Assembly (NCBI GenBank): GCA_039000515.1
Contig: JBCFYV010011135.1
Coordinates: 12,322,468 to 12,386,467, forward strand
DNA length: 64,000 nt
From: Timema cristinae
Lineage: Eukaryota > Arthropoda > Insecta > Phasmatodea > Timematidae
Direction of reading: 5' to 3'
The notes beneath the pieces were generated by a model, which saw only the letters and a list, made by a program, of their open reading frames with translations, did no database searches and was not told the DNA's origin. Of the stretch, positions 10,981 to 22,060 are shown piece after piece. Each line of letters begins with the position of its first letter. Position 1 is the stretch's first letter. Made by a program: the position numbers and the translations under genes.

Positions 10981-11372
10981 GGGTGTTCGAAAACACGATG
11001 CTTAGGAAGATATTTGATCCAAAAATAAATGAAGATAGTAAGGAGTGGAGGATGCTACATAATGATGAGCTGAAAGCCCTGTACTCTTCACCAGACATTA
11101 ATAGGGTAATAAAATCTTGCAGGTTATGGTGGGCAGGTCATGCAGGTCATGTTTGTATTTAGAACCGCGTTCAAGGTATTGAATGGCAAACCCAATAAAA
11201 AAGACCACTCACTAGGAAGACCTTGACGCAGATGGAGGATAACATTTGGATAGACCTGAGAAACATAGGATGTAATGAGATAGATTGTATAGAACCAGCT
11301 CAAGATAGGTATAGGTGGCGTACTTTCGTGAGTGCAGCAATGAGCTTTCTAGTTTTTAATTCCATAGAGTAA
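10981..11372 (+). mobile_element. Decayed LINE C-terminal region (RT-LINE type 1)
   Basis: Read in two frames, the + strand gives VFENTMLRKIFDPKINED, then EWRMLHNDELKALYSSPDIN, RVIKSCRLWWAGHAGHV and, after a stop, MEDNIWIDLRNIGCNEID and DRYRWRTFVSAAM. This order is the C-terminal tail of a non-LTR reverse transcriptase family very common in arthropods (consensus E-N-x2-LRKIF ... WAGH ... R-W-x-DN-I-x2-DLR-x-IGC ... DR-x2-WR). Stops and frameshifts show it is dead. Related fragments lie at 56776-57046 (+) and 57105-57610 (-). Confidence 0.88.
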
Positions 11373-11517
11373 TTAAATAGAGTAAGTCTGTGTTTAAATA
11401 AAGTCTATGTTTTTAGAAATAGCTTAACACCATCTACCATCACTTGTGCTATCTATAATCAGATGAAAAAACTAACAGTGCTTATTTTACGGAGATACCC
11501 GAAGGTTTTAACATTAT

Positions 11518-11800
11518 ATTTTAGGCCAAATGACTTTTAGGCCAAATGACTTTAGGCCAAATGACTTTTAGGCCAAATGACTTTTAGGCCAAATGACTTT
11601 TAGGCCAAATGACTTTTAGGCCAAATGACTTTAGGCCAAATGACTTTTAGGCCAAATGACTTTTAGGCCATCTGACTTTTAGGCCAAATGACTTTTAGGC
11701 CATCTGACTTTTAGGCCAAATGACTTTTAGGCCATCTGACTTTTAGGCCAAATGACTTTTAGGCCAAATGAATTTTAGGCCAACTGACTTTAGGCCTACT
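11518..11800. repeat. 17-bp tandem array (aggccaaatgactttt), about 17 copies
   Basis: Near-perfect repeats of ttaggccaaatgactt, with a variant gaggcc-atc (aggccatctgactttt) in alternate units of the right half (about 11665-11745), which gives a two-unit higher-order period of 34 bp. It is the same unit as the cluster at 4391-4580, 7 kb upstream and in the same orientation. Confidence 0.95.
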
Positions 11801-11884
11801 GCCGCGTCTCCGCTATTTTCACACTGTTGATTATTTGTTATATTTAACATGCATTTTCTAAATTGACTGGTTATATCAGCACAT

Positions 11885-12118
11885 GAAAATTTCTATGTGC
11901 CAGAGCAAAAGGACATATAAATTTTGCCTGGAAAGATACTTGAACATACCTCAGGGTTCTTTTACACGCCAAAATGACATGAAACCAATTACTTTACTTC
12001 CCTCTGAAGAAAGTTGTGCTACAGATTTTTATTGCGCCATTAAAAGCTGTTGATCCAGGCTGGGTTTGAACTCACGAGCATTGGGTCCTGAGGCTAGCAA
12101 TTTACCCCAAGGCCATCG
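11885..12118 (-). mobile_element. SINE-E copy (tRNA-like head)
   Basis: On the minus strand: a head with cttggggtaaattgctag (A-box-like), a B-box gagttcaaaccc, then gtagcacaactttcttc, agggaagtaaag and agaaccctgaggtatgtt. The copy at 39000-39225 (+) aligns over its whole length, defining a repeat of about 225 bp that is distinct from SINE-A and SINE-B and has no trinucleotide tail. Confidence 0.8.
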
Positions 12119-12540
12119 ATGTGGACGATTCTTTGGTATTCCTTTTGTAAAACTATTTGTATTAAGAGGGTATAGAGTGGCTGTGAAAACTTGATTAAAT
12201 ATAAAGGATAACTGAAGCACTCGTAAAACTAGGAACAAACAGAGATTTTTTTTTGTCTGAAAAATATGGGGAAAATTAAATTAATACTGGTTTGTTTGTG
12301 AATTTGGATGGATGTTTGGAAATCATCGGCTAATATGAGCTATCATCGGAACCATATCCACTGGCGACTGGGGGGAGAGGCCTTACGCTGAAGTTAGTAC
12401 AATGACAGTCGCTGCACTGTGGTATCAATTTGTAAGTAGTCGATGATTTTGTACATTTGTCTTTGTACTGTTGGCGGCATAAAACCCTCCCAATTTGAAG
12501 ATGGCTGTGTTATCTGATAGTTTGTAATCTTAAATGATCA

Positions 12541-12680
12541 CTCGTATATAGCAGACGATTTCCTGACATCCATCACAGACTCTGCCTTAAAATATAAGTG
12601 AAGAATGACCCTGAGCATGGGAAAACTCTTGGATAGCTCATTGGTCAGAGCATTGGCGTACTAAGCCTAAGCTCACAAAC
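12541..12680 (+). mobile_element. SINE-C copy
   Basis: Aligns with 51040-51180: shared catccatcacaga, ttaaa-tat-agtga, aatgaccc and then a tRNA-like part (ggatagctcattggtcagag against ggatagctaagcggtagag). The tRNA-like A box lies internally rather than at the 5' end, so the family may carry a non-tRNA leader or the tRNA part may be inserted. Confidence 0.7.
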
Positions 12681-12812
12681 CGCACATAATCATGTATTGA
12701 GCCACATTGTTTGTTTATTCAAATGGTTTGCAAGCCGCATATAATCATGGTTTGAGCCCCATTGTTTATTTAAATTGTCCATGAGCCACGCATAATCGTG
12801 GATCGAGCTACA
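12668..12812. repeat. ~54-bp tandem, about 2.7 copies
   Basis: The unit contains ccgcataatcatg, gatcgagcc(ac)attgttt and a tttattcaaatg spacer. It starts in the B-box region of the SINE-C copy, suggesting local duplication of a SINE end. Confidence 0.75.
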
Positions 12813-13495
12813 AGTTTGACAGGGTTGTTGAATGTCATGTACTGGTATAAATAACTCTGGGTAGTTATAACCTTGGGCACTGGATGGTAATTTAATCGCA
12901 TTACCTCAGGCCTTTCGGTGTCCTCACTAACCACTCTACCTGTAATCATTGATATTATCTGGTGTGGGCGGTCATTATCTTATTAGATTAGTGAGTTTTA
13001 TCTTGCCTCAAAGATAAGACCACTATTTCAGAACCGGTGAGCCTATTGATTGGCTGTAAATTTCTTGCTTGAGATAAGTTGTCTCTTGCTAAGCAATCCT
13101 TTCGCTGGACCTGTTTTTGTCCTGTACGCTCTAAGTTAACAGTTAATTCGCTGTGCATATATGTATATATATTTTTGGTAATCATCATCGTGTTTGGCTG
13201 TGTCATCGTTTATTTACCTTGCAATTGAGATTGTCTGTTGGCTTGGCGCAGTTTGATTACATCAGACGGTCGACCACAATTGCTTTGCTGCGTGTTTTAC
13301 TGGTGTGGGAGAACTTCTATGAGGAGTTTGAGGTGTTACAATCTTGAATTCTACGGTGAAACATCAGAGGAAGTCAAAAGGGTGCGAGTTGTCATATTGT
13401 TCTTCAAGACATTTATTATTTCTGGTTTGTTTGCCTTTTCGGTCCCGTAACCACACTAGTGAAGCAGCAGTGTTGTTCGTTAGTCGGTGGTAGAC

Positions 13496-13696
13496 ATGTT
13501 TCTGTCAAGGTTCGGGGTGGTTATAACCGAGAGTAGAAGGGTCACCAATAAAGTGTTGCGGACTATGCTGGATAAACCTCCCCCTCAAAGTCCTGCAGGA
13601 GAAGAGAAGAACCGAAGGCGTCATTCAATCAGTGTGGTGCAAGCCACCCGGCCGCCTAAAGAGGTTTCGTTCAAGTGTGACAACGTATGGCTGAAG
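13496..13696 (+). CDS. Candidate first coding exon of an unrecognised gene
   Basis: ATG at 13496 opens 67 codons ending exactly at an AAG|GTAAAA donor (GT at 13697-13698), phase 0. The translation starts MFLSRFGVVITESRRVTNK, continues through a Pro-rich LDKPPPQSPAGEE, a basic site NRRRHSISVV (RRxS type) and ends FKCDNVWLK. Codon use and GC are clearly above the intronic background, and about 300 bp upstream (13190-13490) is also GC/CpG-richer, as expected for a 5' UTR or promoter. In-frame codons exist upstream (GTG 13487) but ATG 13496 is the natural start. It is phase-compatible with 49910-50090. No domain is recognised. A cytoplasmic regulatory N-terminus is a guess from composition only. 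The donor is only moderate (+5 is A). Confidence 0.5.
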
Positions 13697-13734
13697 GTAA
13701 AAATATATTGACAACCTTGCTTAGTTAATATTTT

Positions 13735-13975
13735 TTCAGCACCATGTCTTACTACCTGTTCGGGCTACACGCTTATGTACTAATTACACTTAGGGTCTAT
13801 GGTTTTAGGGATGAGAAAGGTAAGAAGTGTACCCACATTTGCATAGAGGGATAGTGGGAGAATATCGTGGAAAAACAACCTTCAGTACACTAGACCAAGA
13901 TTCAAACCTCAATCTCCTTGTTATTATCAGTATAGTCTACTCAAAGAATGACGTCTTAGACCATGTGCTCGCCGA
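13735..13975 (-). mobile_element. SINE-A copy, moderately diverged
   Basis: Minus-strand SINE-A: tail complement agcaccatgtcttactacct at 13739, middle segment aagtgtacccacatttgc, B-box complement gattcaaacctcaatctcc, and head ending near 13975. It sits 40 bp after the exon donor, inside the proposed first intron. Confidence 0.85.
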
Positions 13976-13999
13976 AGCTTGTCTTAATTAAGTTAAATC

Positions 14000-14090
14000 A
14001 ATTTAAAACCTACACCTGGATATGGGAATCGAACCTGTGATCTTTGGCCTTGCACACCAATTCTCTACCACTGAGATATTCTATTGGTAT
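14000..14090 (-). repeat. tRNA-like sequence (tRNA pseudogene or SINE head)
   Basis: On the minus strand: tctcagtggtagagaat (A box) and caggttcgattccc (B box), with ttggt/gccaa able to pair around a gtgcaag loop. The acceptor ends do not pair over seven bases and no body or tail like the SINE families is obvious, so a degenerate tRNA-derived relic is the safer call. Confidence 0.55.
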
Positions 14091-14099
14091 CTTTTTTAA

Positions 14100-15584
14100 C
14101 TAATTTAAATTCTTTGAAATGTGGTCTTCTCCATGCGGACATTTCCGTGGTTACCGTGATTTGCAACCAGTAACATTCCTTAAGGCCCTTGGCCCTGTTG
14201 AGTGCAAGTCTAAAACCTATTTGTGGGATGGTTGGAGGGAGTGTGAAAGGCTGGCGTGGTTTCACAACCGACCAAAGCATCCTACCGTGCCAACAATAAC
14301 AGATGGATCACAGGAAACATAGATGACGCTAGCTACCGAACAGGTCTCGCGGAAAAATAATACATTTTGAAATACCAGTTTTCTTGAGAATGAGTGAAAT
14401 TTTGATGTTAATATTTTCAACACACCTTCTAAGATAATATATCAGTGTTTATTAATGGTTTCATTTCTTATTGTTTGGTATGAAGCCGGCAGTTTTCTAT
14501 TGAAAAATGTCAATTTTATTGATATACGATCACTATTAAAATTATAGAGGAGGTGTGTATATAAAAAAGTATAGCTTAATCAACATGCTTCTATTCTTGA
14601 ACAAACGTTTCCGAAAAGAAAATTGCAAAACATAAAAATTATTGAAGATAACCATTTGTTTCCATGGCACTGCATTTCCACGCCAAATAAAAAGGGCAAA
14701 TCGCCTTAATGTGGTTTTGTATTATTGCACACTAGGCTAGGTATTTTTACAGGTTTTATAGCAATCATTTTTCCTCGCTAAAATAAATAAAATATTGCTC
14801 CAATAGAAACATAAATTTAATTATCTACACATGTTGATATTAACAGTGGTTGAATACCTCTAATAGGTCTCCTAGAATGTAATGACATTTTTCGCTCTTC
14901 ATTTAAAAGGTTTCTCATTAAATGTCGCTATGCTCATGACCGATATTTAACAACTGTTGATATGACCATGTGAAGAAAATTAAACTTTTATATTTCTATT
15001 GGAGCAATATTTTATCTATTTTGCCAGTACTTTTGTAGCTATGAAAACTGCAAAAACAATTACCTCTTTCCTGCCTCCCCTTTCATCCCACCTCAAGGTC
15101 ACTGTACAATAAAAAAAATATTGCTCATTTTTAACAATATGATAATGATTATTAATTACATAAATATTTCACTGTGTACACTTCAAATTAATGTCTAGTT
15201 GTACTAAATTTCAGCCCCATTTATTAATAACTTTACATATAAAATAGCAAATTTTAACTCTTATAAATCATGAACAGCAATGATTTGAAATCATTGAATC
15301 ACTATCCATAGCCTATAATTATACACTTGTTAATGCTGTGCAGTAAACCTTTTACTCTCGAATGACTAGGGAGAGTTCTCACCCAAAAGATAACACTAAC
15401 TTAGGCAGATAATAATACACACCTATATTTGATATATTTAGAGAACCTTTTAGAAAACACAAACATAACATTTTTGCTTTCAACATTGATACCTTTTCTA
15501 AAATTATTTTATTTAAGGTATTGCTTTGAAACGATTGATTAAATAAACCCATAACTTGTATAAACTAATATCTAGAATAGACAC
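14100..15584. other. No gene seen; AT-rich intronic-type sequence
   Basis: The opposing frames at 14065-14322 overlap on both strands in a GC-richer patch without splice-like ends. The rest is A/T-rich. A caatagaaacataaattt (14799) is echoed inverted at 14990 (tatttctattggagcaatat), giving a weak inverted repeat (14793-14815 with 14988-15012) with the word attgctccaatagaaa. Confidence 0.5.
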
Positions 15585-15738
15585 AACATCCAGAGCCCAG
15601 CCATTAGTTAATCACTGTGAAAGGGGAAAACCAGATTTCGCCAATTATAGATATTTTTGCCATGATTAGAATTGAACCGAGACTCTTAGCTCAGGGAGCA
15701 AACACAATACCGACAGAGTTAAGATGTTAGACAACACT
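15585..15738 (-). mobile_element. SINE-D copy
   Basis: Matches the minus copy at 52905-53135: catccag...cagcc-tta-ttaatcactgtga, then aaggggaaa-cc, tttgccatg, a B-box complement attgaaccgagactct and a head complement acaataccgacagagttaag. Confidence 0.8.
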
Positions 15739-15739
15739 G

Positions 15740-16257
15740 ACAGCGACCTGGAAAACAGGGAAAAGTCAGGGAATTTGATAAAATTTCCAGAATTTTCACA
15801 TAGTCACTAAAATAATAGGCCCACAATACTTTCATTTACAATAATCAACTGTCAAAAACATTTTTATTCACTGCAAATTTCTCTTAGTACAGTTGTCCAT
15901 CTTGAATATACTAATCTCAAAGTCAACATGGGATTTTCATCTAACCTTTCCACCCCTTTATCATGTCTTTACCCGCAGTTGAATCATTAGCCTGTGTAAG
16001 ATGATTTTTCAATGGCTCAATATGATCTTACTCAAAACGCACGAGCCAATGGCCCATCGCTTTAGGCTGACATCCTTTATCCCCTTCATAAAGTGTTACA
16101 ATTTCAAAATGTGTATGTGTCTAAGAATAGTATTAGATTATGTTGAGATCTTAATAGAATAATGTTTATTATATAGTGATTGGAAAAGTTAAAGATTGGC
16201 TTTGTAAAACCTGGAAAAGTCAGGGAATTTTAAAATAAAGTTTGGTTGGACACCCTG
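15740..16257. mobile_element. Dispersed hAT-like repeat with gtcagggaatttt ends
   Basis: Left part has gacctggaaaacaggg and aaaagtcagggaatttgat. Right part has aacctggaaaagtcagggaa and ends ggttggacaccctg. The same two-ended design is seen at 62633-63005, and TIR-like cagggtggccact termini at 57867-58463. It has no coding capacity, and the interior is AT-rich with some unique sequence. Confidence 0.6.
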
Positions 16258-16274
16258 ATTGATGACAATTTTAT

Positions 16275-16616
16275 ATTATTACTAGCTTTGCTCGTTGGGA
16301 GCTCTGTGCCCAAACCCCCGGTTGAATTTCCTTTGCAAGTGGATGTAAACTAATGTAATTCCAGAGCAGTTTTCTGATAGGTTTTACCGTTTAACCACAA
16401 GATACCTCCAAAGAAAGGTTCACACGACTTTAAAGTTGCTCCGCCATTTCAAATTTTTTGAGGGGTTAAAATTTTTTTTTTTTTTAATTTTAGGAATTTT
16501 CCGGTCGGTTACAGGCTAGAAGGTATAAGTTTGCCAAATTTCAAGTTTCTAGCTCATCTGGACATGGGTAAACATTAATGTCATGAGTAAGTAGCTGTGT
16601 GGCTTTATAGTAGTAT
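16275..16616 (+). mobile_element. Repeat R1, ~345 bp, non-coding
   Basis: Begins ttactagctttgctcgttgg and ends ggctttatagtagtata. An inverted copy lies at 32122-32470 and aligns end to end, including aaacggtaagacctatcag, ctttaaagttgctcc and aaacttgaaat-type blocks. The sharp common ends show a discrete element. The ctagcttt-x-c(t/c)cg start resembles termini common in arthropod non-autonomous elements, but I cannot assign a superfamily. Confidence 0.75.
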
Positions 16617-16877
16617 AATTTGTAGGTATTTATAATATCTATTGACAGCTGCAGATCACATGACTCATGTGTTAAAATAGATCTATAGGCCGTTCCACCC
16701 TTAAATTGCAGTGCAGGCTCTTATAGACACCTACTATTTCTTTTCAACTAATTGGTTTCACTGTTAGCCCTCTGCTCCTTATACACAGTGGCGCTGGGAT
16801 TTTAAAATAATATCTTATGATATCGCCTGCAGTCTGATTTTCATTGGAAGCCCGTTTGTTATTGAAAAGAATAAAAC

Positions 16878-17080
16878 TTAGCACCACATCTTACAGCCTG
16901 TTCGGGTTATACGCTTAAGTACTAATTACGCTAATGGGTTAGGAGTTGAAAAGTTTTAATATAGAGGAAATGAACCCATATTTGGGGAGGTAAAGTGGAA
17001 AAAACATTTAAGAAAAACCACCCCCATTTCACCCGAGCAAGATTCGAACCTCGATCTCCCCGTCCTCAGCATTGCCTTCC
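16878..17080 (-). mobile_element. SINE-A copy, head truncated
   Basis: Minus strand: tail complement ttagcaccacatcttacag at 16879, gttcgggttatacgctt, middle segment, and B-box complement gattcgaacctcgatctcc up to the cccgtcctcagca word. The first part of the head is replaced by unrelated sequence. Confidence 0.85.
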
Positions 17081-19120
17081 ACGCACATTGGGAACATTCT
17101 TTAAATTTCTTCCTTGCTCATCCCTATTACATTAAGGCCCTGCCTACCCATAAATGCATGGTTCAAAACAAAAGATTTTAGAACAAAATATATTTAATAA
17201 TTCAACCTTGTTGTTTTTTATTTATTTTAGTAACATATCTGGGCATCCTTCATAATTCTTATGGAATTTTCAAACCATGCTAAAAATAGTTATTGAAATA
17301 TTTTCATTAAAATGTTTCCATTTCAATGCATTTTAAATGAGAAAACAAAAATTATTAATGGATTTATTTATTTTCTTTGTACAATTAAGCTAGAGTGTTT
17401 GTTTATAACATACTATTTAATGAATAATTTCTTTTTCTTTTTAGACATATTTTTTAATTTGGGTTATCTTCAATAATCACGACGATATTGAGCTCTAACG
17501 ACTCCCAAGTCGACTCTCTAGTCAAAATACATGGTTTTAAATACAACTTTTCCTTCTGCAACTAGTTGTCATAGCTGATAATAGGTGCCATTAGTATGAT
17601 CATTGCCCATTTACAAGCTAGTATCATTTTGCAAGCGTTGGCTAACCTGCTGTATCGGAATGCAGGCGGCAATGGAGGGTTAAACTAATCTCTGTGACCT
17701 TCTTGAGTCAAAGAAACATTAATACCATGTACGTTAGGATAAGAAGGGCCAATGTCCAATTATGAAAATTTGCGTAATTAAATATAAACAATTAAACATC
17801 TTAATATATTCAGTAACTAAAATACTCACAAAGTCTTCCTTCTGTGTGAATAAATATAGTTGGTCCCTACTTACTTCAATGAGAGTATTACTCTAGTGAT
17901 ACATTATTTTCAAAGAAAAGCCACATACTTCTCCATACACAAAGTTTTATGACATTAGCCCTTATTTAACTGAGACAGTAAAACATGTAAAATTCTTCAC
18001 TCTTATCTTATATTCTTTCTTGAGTTTTCTCATTCTTTAGCACTACACGTTGTAATAAAAAGTGTTAATATTCAAAGTAAATGAAAACTACTGTACATTG
18101 AATTTTTAATCCACTATTATAATAAATAAAAATAAACATTCCTGCTCATATCAAACATAGTTATTTTAAATAAAGTTTGGTCTAAATGTAATTTGGAGAC
18201 GTTCTCAGTATAATTTTATATACTAGTTTTTATTTTACGGTCTAGGATTTGACTCTCATTGGACTTTGGAATAAGTTATTTTTCAAAAAGTTAATGAACG
18301 AAGTTTTTGGTAGTCAAGATGTGAAAATGTTAATTTTATTTTATTAGCGTGTTAAATGTGATTACTTTTAATTTGAACCTGTTGCATTCTCGCAGTTTGT
18401 GCGCTCGTTTTGGAAGAAATTTATCGAATCCCGAACAATAAGTACCCACGGTGATTACTTTTTATATAATTAACAATATGTGATCTTTTTGCTTTCAAAC
18501 AAAATCCAATGGATTGTATATATTTTGAGGTGGAGAAGTATTTACAAAATATTATTTTATATCCTTGTGAATAACAAGTTTATGAAGAAAGGGCGCACAA
18601 AGAAAATCAAAGATATAATTGATTATTTAACTTCTTGTAGTAAAGGGTAAGTTTTTTTAATGGTATGCATATTACTGGCGCTTAGGCTATCTGTATCTAC
18701 TAATTTAAGTAGAATGGATGAGCAGCGATATTATTTTATTTGCTGTAGAAATAATATCAAAATTAAGATAAAAATAAATACTTCTATATAACAATGCAGC
18801 GATTATTCTGATATTTCAAGTACTTTTTTTTTTAAAGAAAAGCTCTTAGCTGAAAGTAAATGTTACTAACACTCTGTAACGCACTTATTGTATGTTCAAA
18901 ATCTCTTGTGCCTTGGCCGAGTTCGTATCACGCTAGTATTAAGTAATTTCAACCTAACAGGGAATCGAACTAATCAAGTTATTGAGCTGATTAATTTACG
19001 CACTTAGTCCTCAGTCATAGCGCTTTAGCAATCTTGACCACGACATGAAGCCGATGATAAGTAAATATATATTTAAAACCATTAAAATTAATGAACTTTT
19101 GTGTTCCCTATGCCATAAAG
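17081..19120. other. No gene seen; AT-rich sequence with one tRNA-like relic
   Basis: Stops in all frames. A minus-strand agttcgattccctg B-box-like word at 18957-18970, preceded by a ctatgactgagg A-box-like word at 19007-19018, suggests a degraded tRNA-derived element around 18950-19020. Confidence 0.5.
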
Positions 19121-19142
19121 TAAGTAAGTAAGTAAGTAAGTA
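19121..19142. repeat. (TAAG)n microsatellite
   Basis: Five to six perfect taag units directly before a tRNA-like SINE head. Confidence 0.95.
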
Positions 19143-19149
19143 TTTGATA

Positions 19150-19430
19150 CCCGACCGCCTCTGTTGTATAGTGGTCAGATTTACTGGCTTCAGATACTGA
19201 AGTCCCAAGTTCGATCCCCAGTGCCCCTAATTCTGTCTGTGAAGCAGTGGGTCTGAAACGGAACCAAAATCAACCTCGTGAGGACAAATGAAGAGATAAT
19301 TGAATGAATAAGTAGCGCTTCAGTCTAGAAAACTGAGATAGAAGTCTGGAGGGCTCGTTGTGCTAACCATATGGCACCCTCAGCTTGAAAATGTTGGCCC
19401 TATCTTTGCCAACATACGGCAGCCTCTCGA
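19150..19430 (+). mobile_element. SINE-F (tRNA-like head), single copy in window
   Basis: Head gaccgcctctgttgtatagt-ggtcag with B box aagttcgatccccagtg closely resembles tRNA-Asp/Glu internal promoter layout. The following 200 bp (cctcgtgaggacaaatgaag, gagggctcgttgtgctaacc, tttgccaacatacggcag) are not seen elsewhere in the window. The right boundary is uncertain. Confidence 0.6.
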
Positions 19431-19591
19431 TTGGTATAGCCTGCTTGCAGGCTGACACCATGGAGATATTACTCAAGTTAAACTCTACCAATAGGATAAA
19501 AAATTATTCCCCAAAACATTTATTTCTGGAAAATTGTGTAAATCCTATAGATGTTTGAAAACTGTAAACACCGTATTAAATAACAGATACC

Positions 19592-19850
19592 CACTTCAGT
19601 GGCTGAGTGGTATAAGGTGTCACTAGTGTTTAAATTGGCCTGCTGATAGCGGAGCACTTGGGGTGCAAATCCTGGTCGAGTCTATTGAGGGTAGTTTTTC
19701 CTAAATTGTTTCCCCATCTTCCAAAATAAAAATGCTGTAGATAACCTCTCAAATGCTTCTTTCCTCATTACCACCCAATTAGATTATCATATATGCGTAT
19801 AACATGAACAGGTAGTATGACGTGGTAATATCAGTAATAAAAATAACAGA
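19592..19850 (+). mobile_element. SINE-A, old copy
   Basis: Head acttcagtggctgagtgg, B-box gtgcaaatcctggtcgag, ttttcctaaattg, and tail gcgtataacatgaacaggta-gtatgacgtggtaat correspond in order to SINE-A. It is well diverged. Confidence 0.75.
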
Positions 19851-20189
19851 TATATTTATAGTCAAAATTGTTAGACTCTTCGAAATGAAACTGCTTTTAA
19901 AATATGTTATTGCCTCCTTAGCCTTTGAATTTTAAAAATTAGCCAAAGCACAGTGGCCAAATTTTACACATTAAATTTTAGTTATTTTTTATTTTACCTG
20001 CTTACTAATAAACTCAAATAAATGGCACGACAAAATCGTAGGCTACACACTCAATCGTATAGGTTATTTATTATAGTTAGTGACAAAACCTTCAAAAATA
20101 AGTTATCTCTAATTTTACCTTAAATAAATTTTTCTCTGATAAATAAGTGTACATTATTATTTATCACTACCCTCACCAGATATTTATTT

Positions 20190-20490
20190 GAAAAAATTTC
20201 AATAGTGGTACAACAGCATTAACCTGGAGTCACGTGACACTTTGATATGCTAATTACTCAAAATGGTACGGGTACAAAACTTTCTCTTTGTGGTACAAAA
20301 CGGTACAGAACTAGTACAAAACTTTGGCATGAAAAAATTCAAAAGTGGTACAACAGCATTAACCTGGAGTCACCACTTTGATATGCTAATTACTCAAAAC
20401 GGGTACGGGTACAAAATGATACAAAACTAGTACTAAACTTTGGCATCAAAAGGTTCTAAATTCAAAAGTGGTACTACAGGTTAATGGACG
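20190..20490 (-). repeat. Repeat G, two tandem units
   Basis: Two units each with cattaacctggagtcac, tttgatatgctaattactca and gggtacaaaa. They are homologous to the 5735-6300 block but in the opposite orientation, 14 kb away. Confidence 0.85.
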
Positions 20491-20539
20491 TCTAGCTGAC
20501 TGGAATGAATAAGCTAATTTTTCTGCTCAAGAGTGTGAT

Positions 20540-20960
20540 TGTATCTTGACGTTATGTCTCCCCACGTTTAGTCAAACTTGGTCGCCTACACACTTTACGG
20601 TCCGGCACTACACTTCTTATCTCTCTCAATTCTCGGAAAAAAGTTTGCTTGCTGCCTTTACTGATTACCGGTCGTGGTCGCCAGTCTCCCAATTGTTTAA
20701 ACAAACCAGTAGTTCTGCCAACCTGATAGCTGGAATCCACCAGTTTGTATAACGTTAGCAACGCCATCTATTTTAGAGCTGAAAGCTCAACACGCCGTCA
20801 GGGAGGGTAGGCAGGGCCTTAAGGGCATTAGTACCACTCGCAACTCTAGAGCTTCGCATGGATACATGACTTCAGCTTTATCATGGTAGTGTACGTCAAG
20901 CAGCCTTGTTGTGTCGGCACAGAGGCACAGACGTAAGCTGATACTCCTTGGGTCAACTGT
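20540..20960. other. GC/CpG-richer island, no supported exon
   Basis: This stretch has many CpG dinucleotides against an AT-rich background (for example ttacggtccggcac, ttaccggtcgtggtcg, aacacgccgtcaggg). Overlapping frames of about 70 codons are open on both strands, which in a GC-rich patch is weak evidence. It could be a promoter, an old unmethylated element or a decayed gene fragment. Confidence 0.35.
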
Positions 20961-21109
20961 TTGAACTTAGTGTTTGATAATTTCGTTGGCTGGTCAGTGA
21001 TGAAGCATCAGGGTAGCAAGGGCCGGGAAGTGTTGATTAGCTTGCAAAAAGAGCAATCCATTCATTCTTCGGTTACATTTCTGGCTGGATATCCGTCATT
21101 TACGTCCGT

Positions 21110-21535
21110 AGTTGGTCTCGTTTGTTCCATTTTGATAAACCCAAAAATGATATGCTTATTATATTGGGGGAATCTTTACGGTAGACCTCCCCCCCCCCCC
21201 CCCATACATTTGGAAAATTGACATTTTCATTGTTTCATTGTTTGTTCCGAATTGTTCCGCAAAAAGTTTCGTTTGCTGTGTATTTGTTCTTGCACAAATA
21301 GGACGTAAATTTGACACTTTCTTTTCTCATGAGGGGCCAACTTCATGGAAACATCTCCCCCCCCCCCCCCACACACTTTTGAAAATTCATGGCGTTTTGA
21401 TTGCAATCGTTTGTTCCTCGCTTGTTCCGGGTTTTTAGACACATGTTTTTGCTTGTTCTGTTTTGAAAAACCCACAAATAGTATGTTTACATTGGGGGAA
21501 GAGGGGCCAACTTCATGGTAGCCCATTCTGGTTTG
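21110..21535 (-). repeat. Array H, inverted arm, about three units with poly-C runs
   Basis: Units share gtttgttcc, a aacccacaaatagtatg type block, ggggccaacttcatgg and a run of 12-15 C (21188-21203, 21356-21370). They are the reverse complement of the units at 22975-24040. The frames here are translations of repeat units. Confidence 0.8.
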
Positions 21536-21549
21536 AATAAGATCGAGGC

Positions 21550-22060
21550 ACTTATGTTAAATTAGTATATTTTTAAATGATATCGATATTTTATAATCCA
21601 TAGATACTCAAACCTATTGTTTTTAATCAAATAGTTGTAGGAATGATAAGATAATGTTGGAAATGAACTATGTATCCTATTTGTTTGTCATGTTTGTAAA
21701 ATCTACATAAGCAATTAGACGCTGAAATTAAACGATGGATGGGATTTTTTTTAAAACCAAATTTTTGTAAATCAATATTATATTTACCAGAATGCAAGAG
21801 TTTAGCTGTTAAAAGACTTTATTGCATAGCTAATTTTTATTTTCCATTTGTAAAGGCACGTGTTTGATATAGTTATGTGCATTCATTTCGATTTTTGTTT
21901 AATTTCTTAGTTTGGTTTTTTTGGCAAATTTTTAGCAATTTTTTAGAATTTCAGGCTATTCTATAGATATTTTTAATCACTTTTTTTGGAAATTTATTCT
22001 AGGTCCTGTTAGTAAACTTTGATTTGAAAAAATAATATTTACTGTCAAGGAGTTTCTTAG
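21550..22060 (+). repeat. Repeat I, dispersed copy
   Basis: Homologous to 38214-38410 (tatatttaccagaatgcaag, agagtttagctg, ttatgtgcattcatttcgat) and, at its left, to 35940-36000 (tatattttta-atgatat-gatattttata). It lies directly between the two arms of array H. Confidence 0.6.

Noticed and set aside
14000..14090. Functional tRNA gene
   Set aside because: A and B boxes are present, but the acceptor stem does not pair and there is no terminator run at the proper place.
14065..14322. Opposed 67-71 codon frames
   Set aside because: Open on both strands with no AG/GT or start support.
21227..21526. 99-codon minus-strand frame with poly-Gly
   Set aside because: It is array H with a C/G homopolymer.
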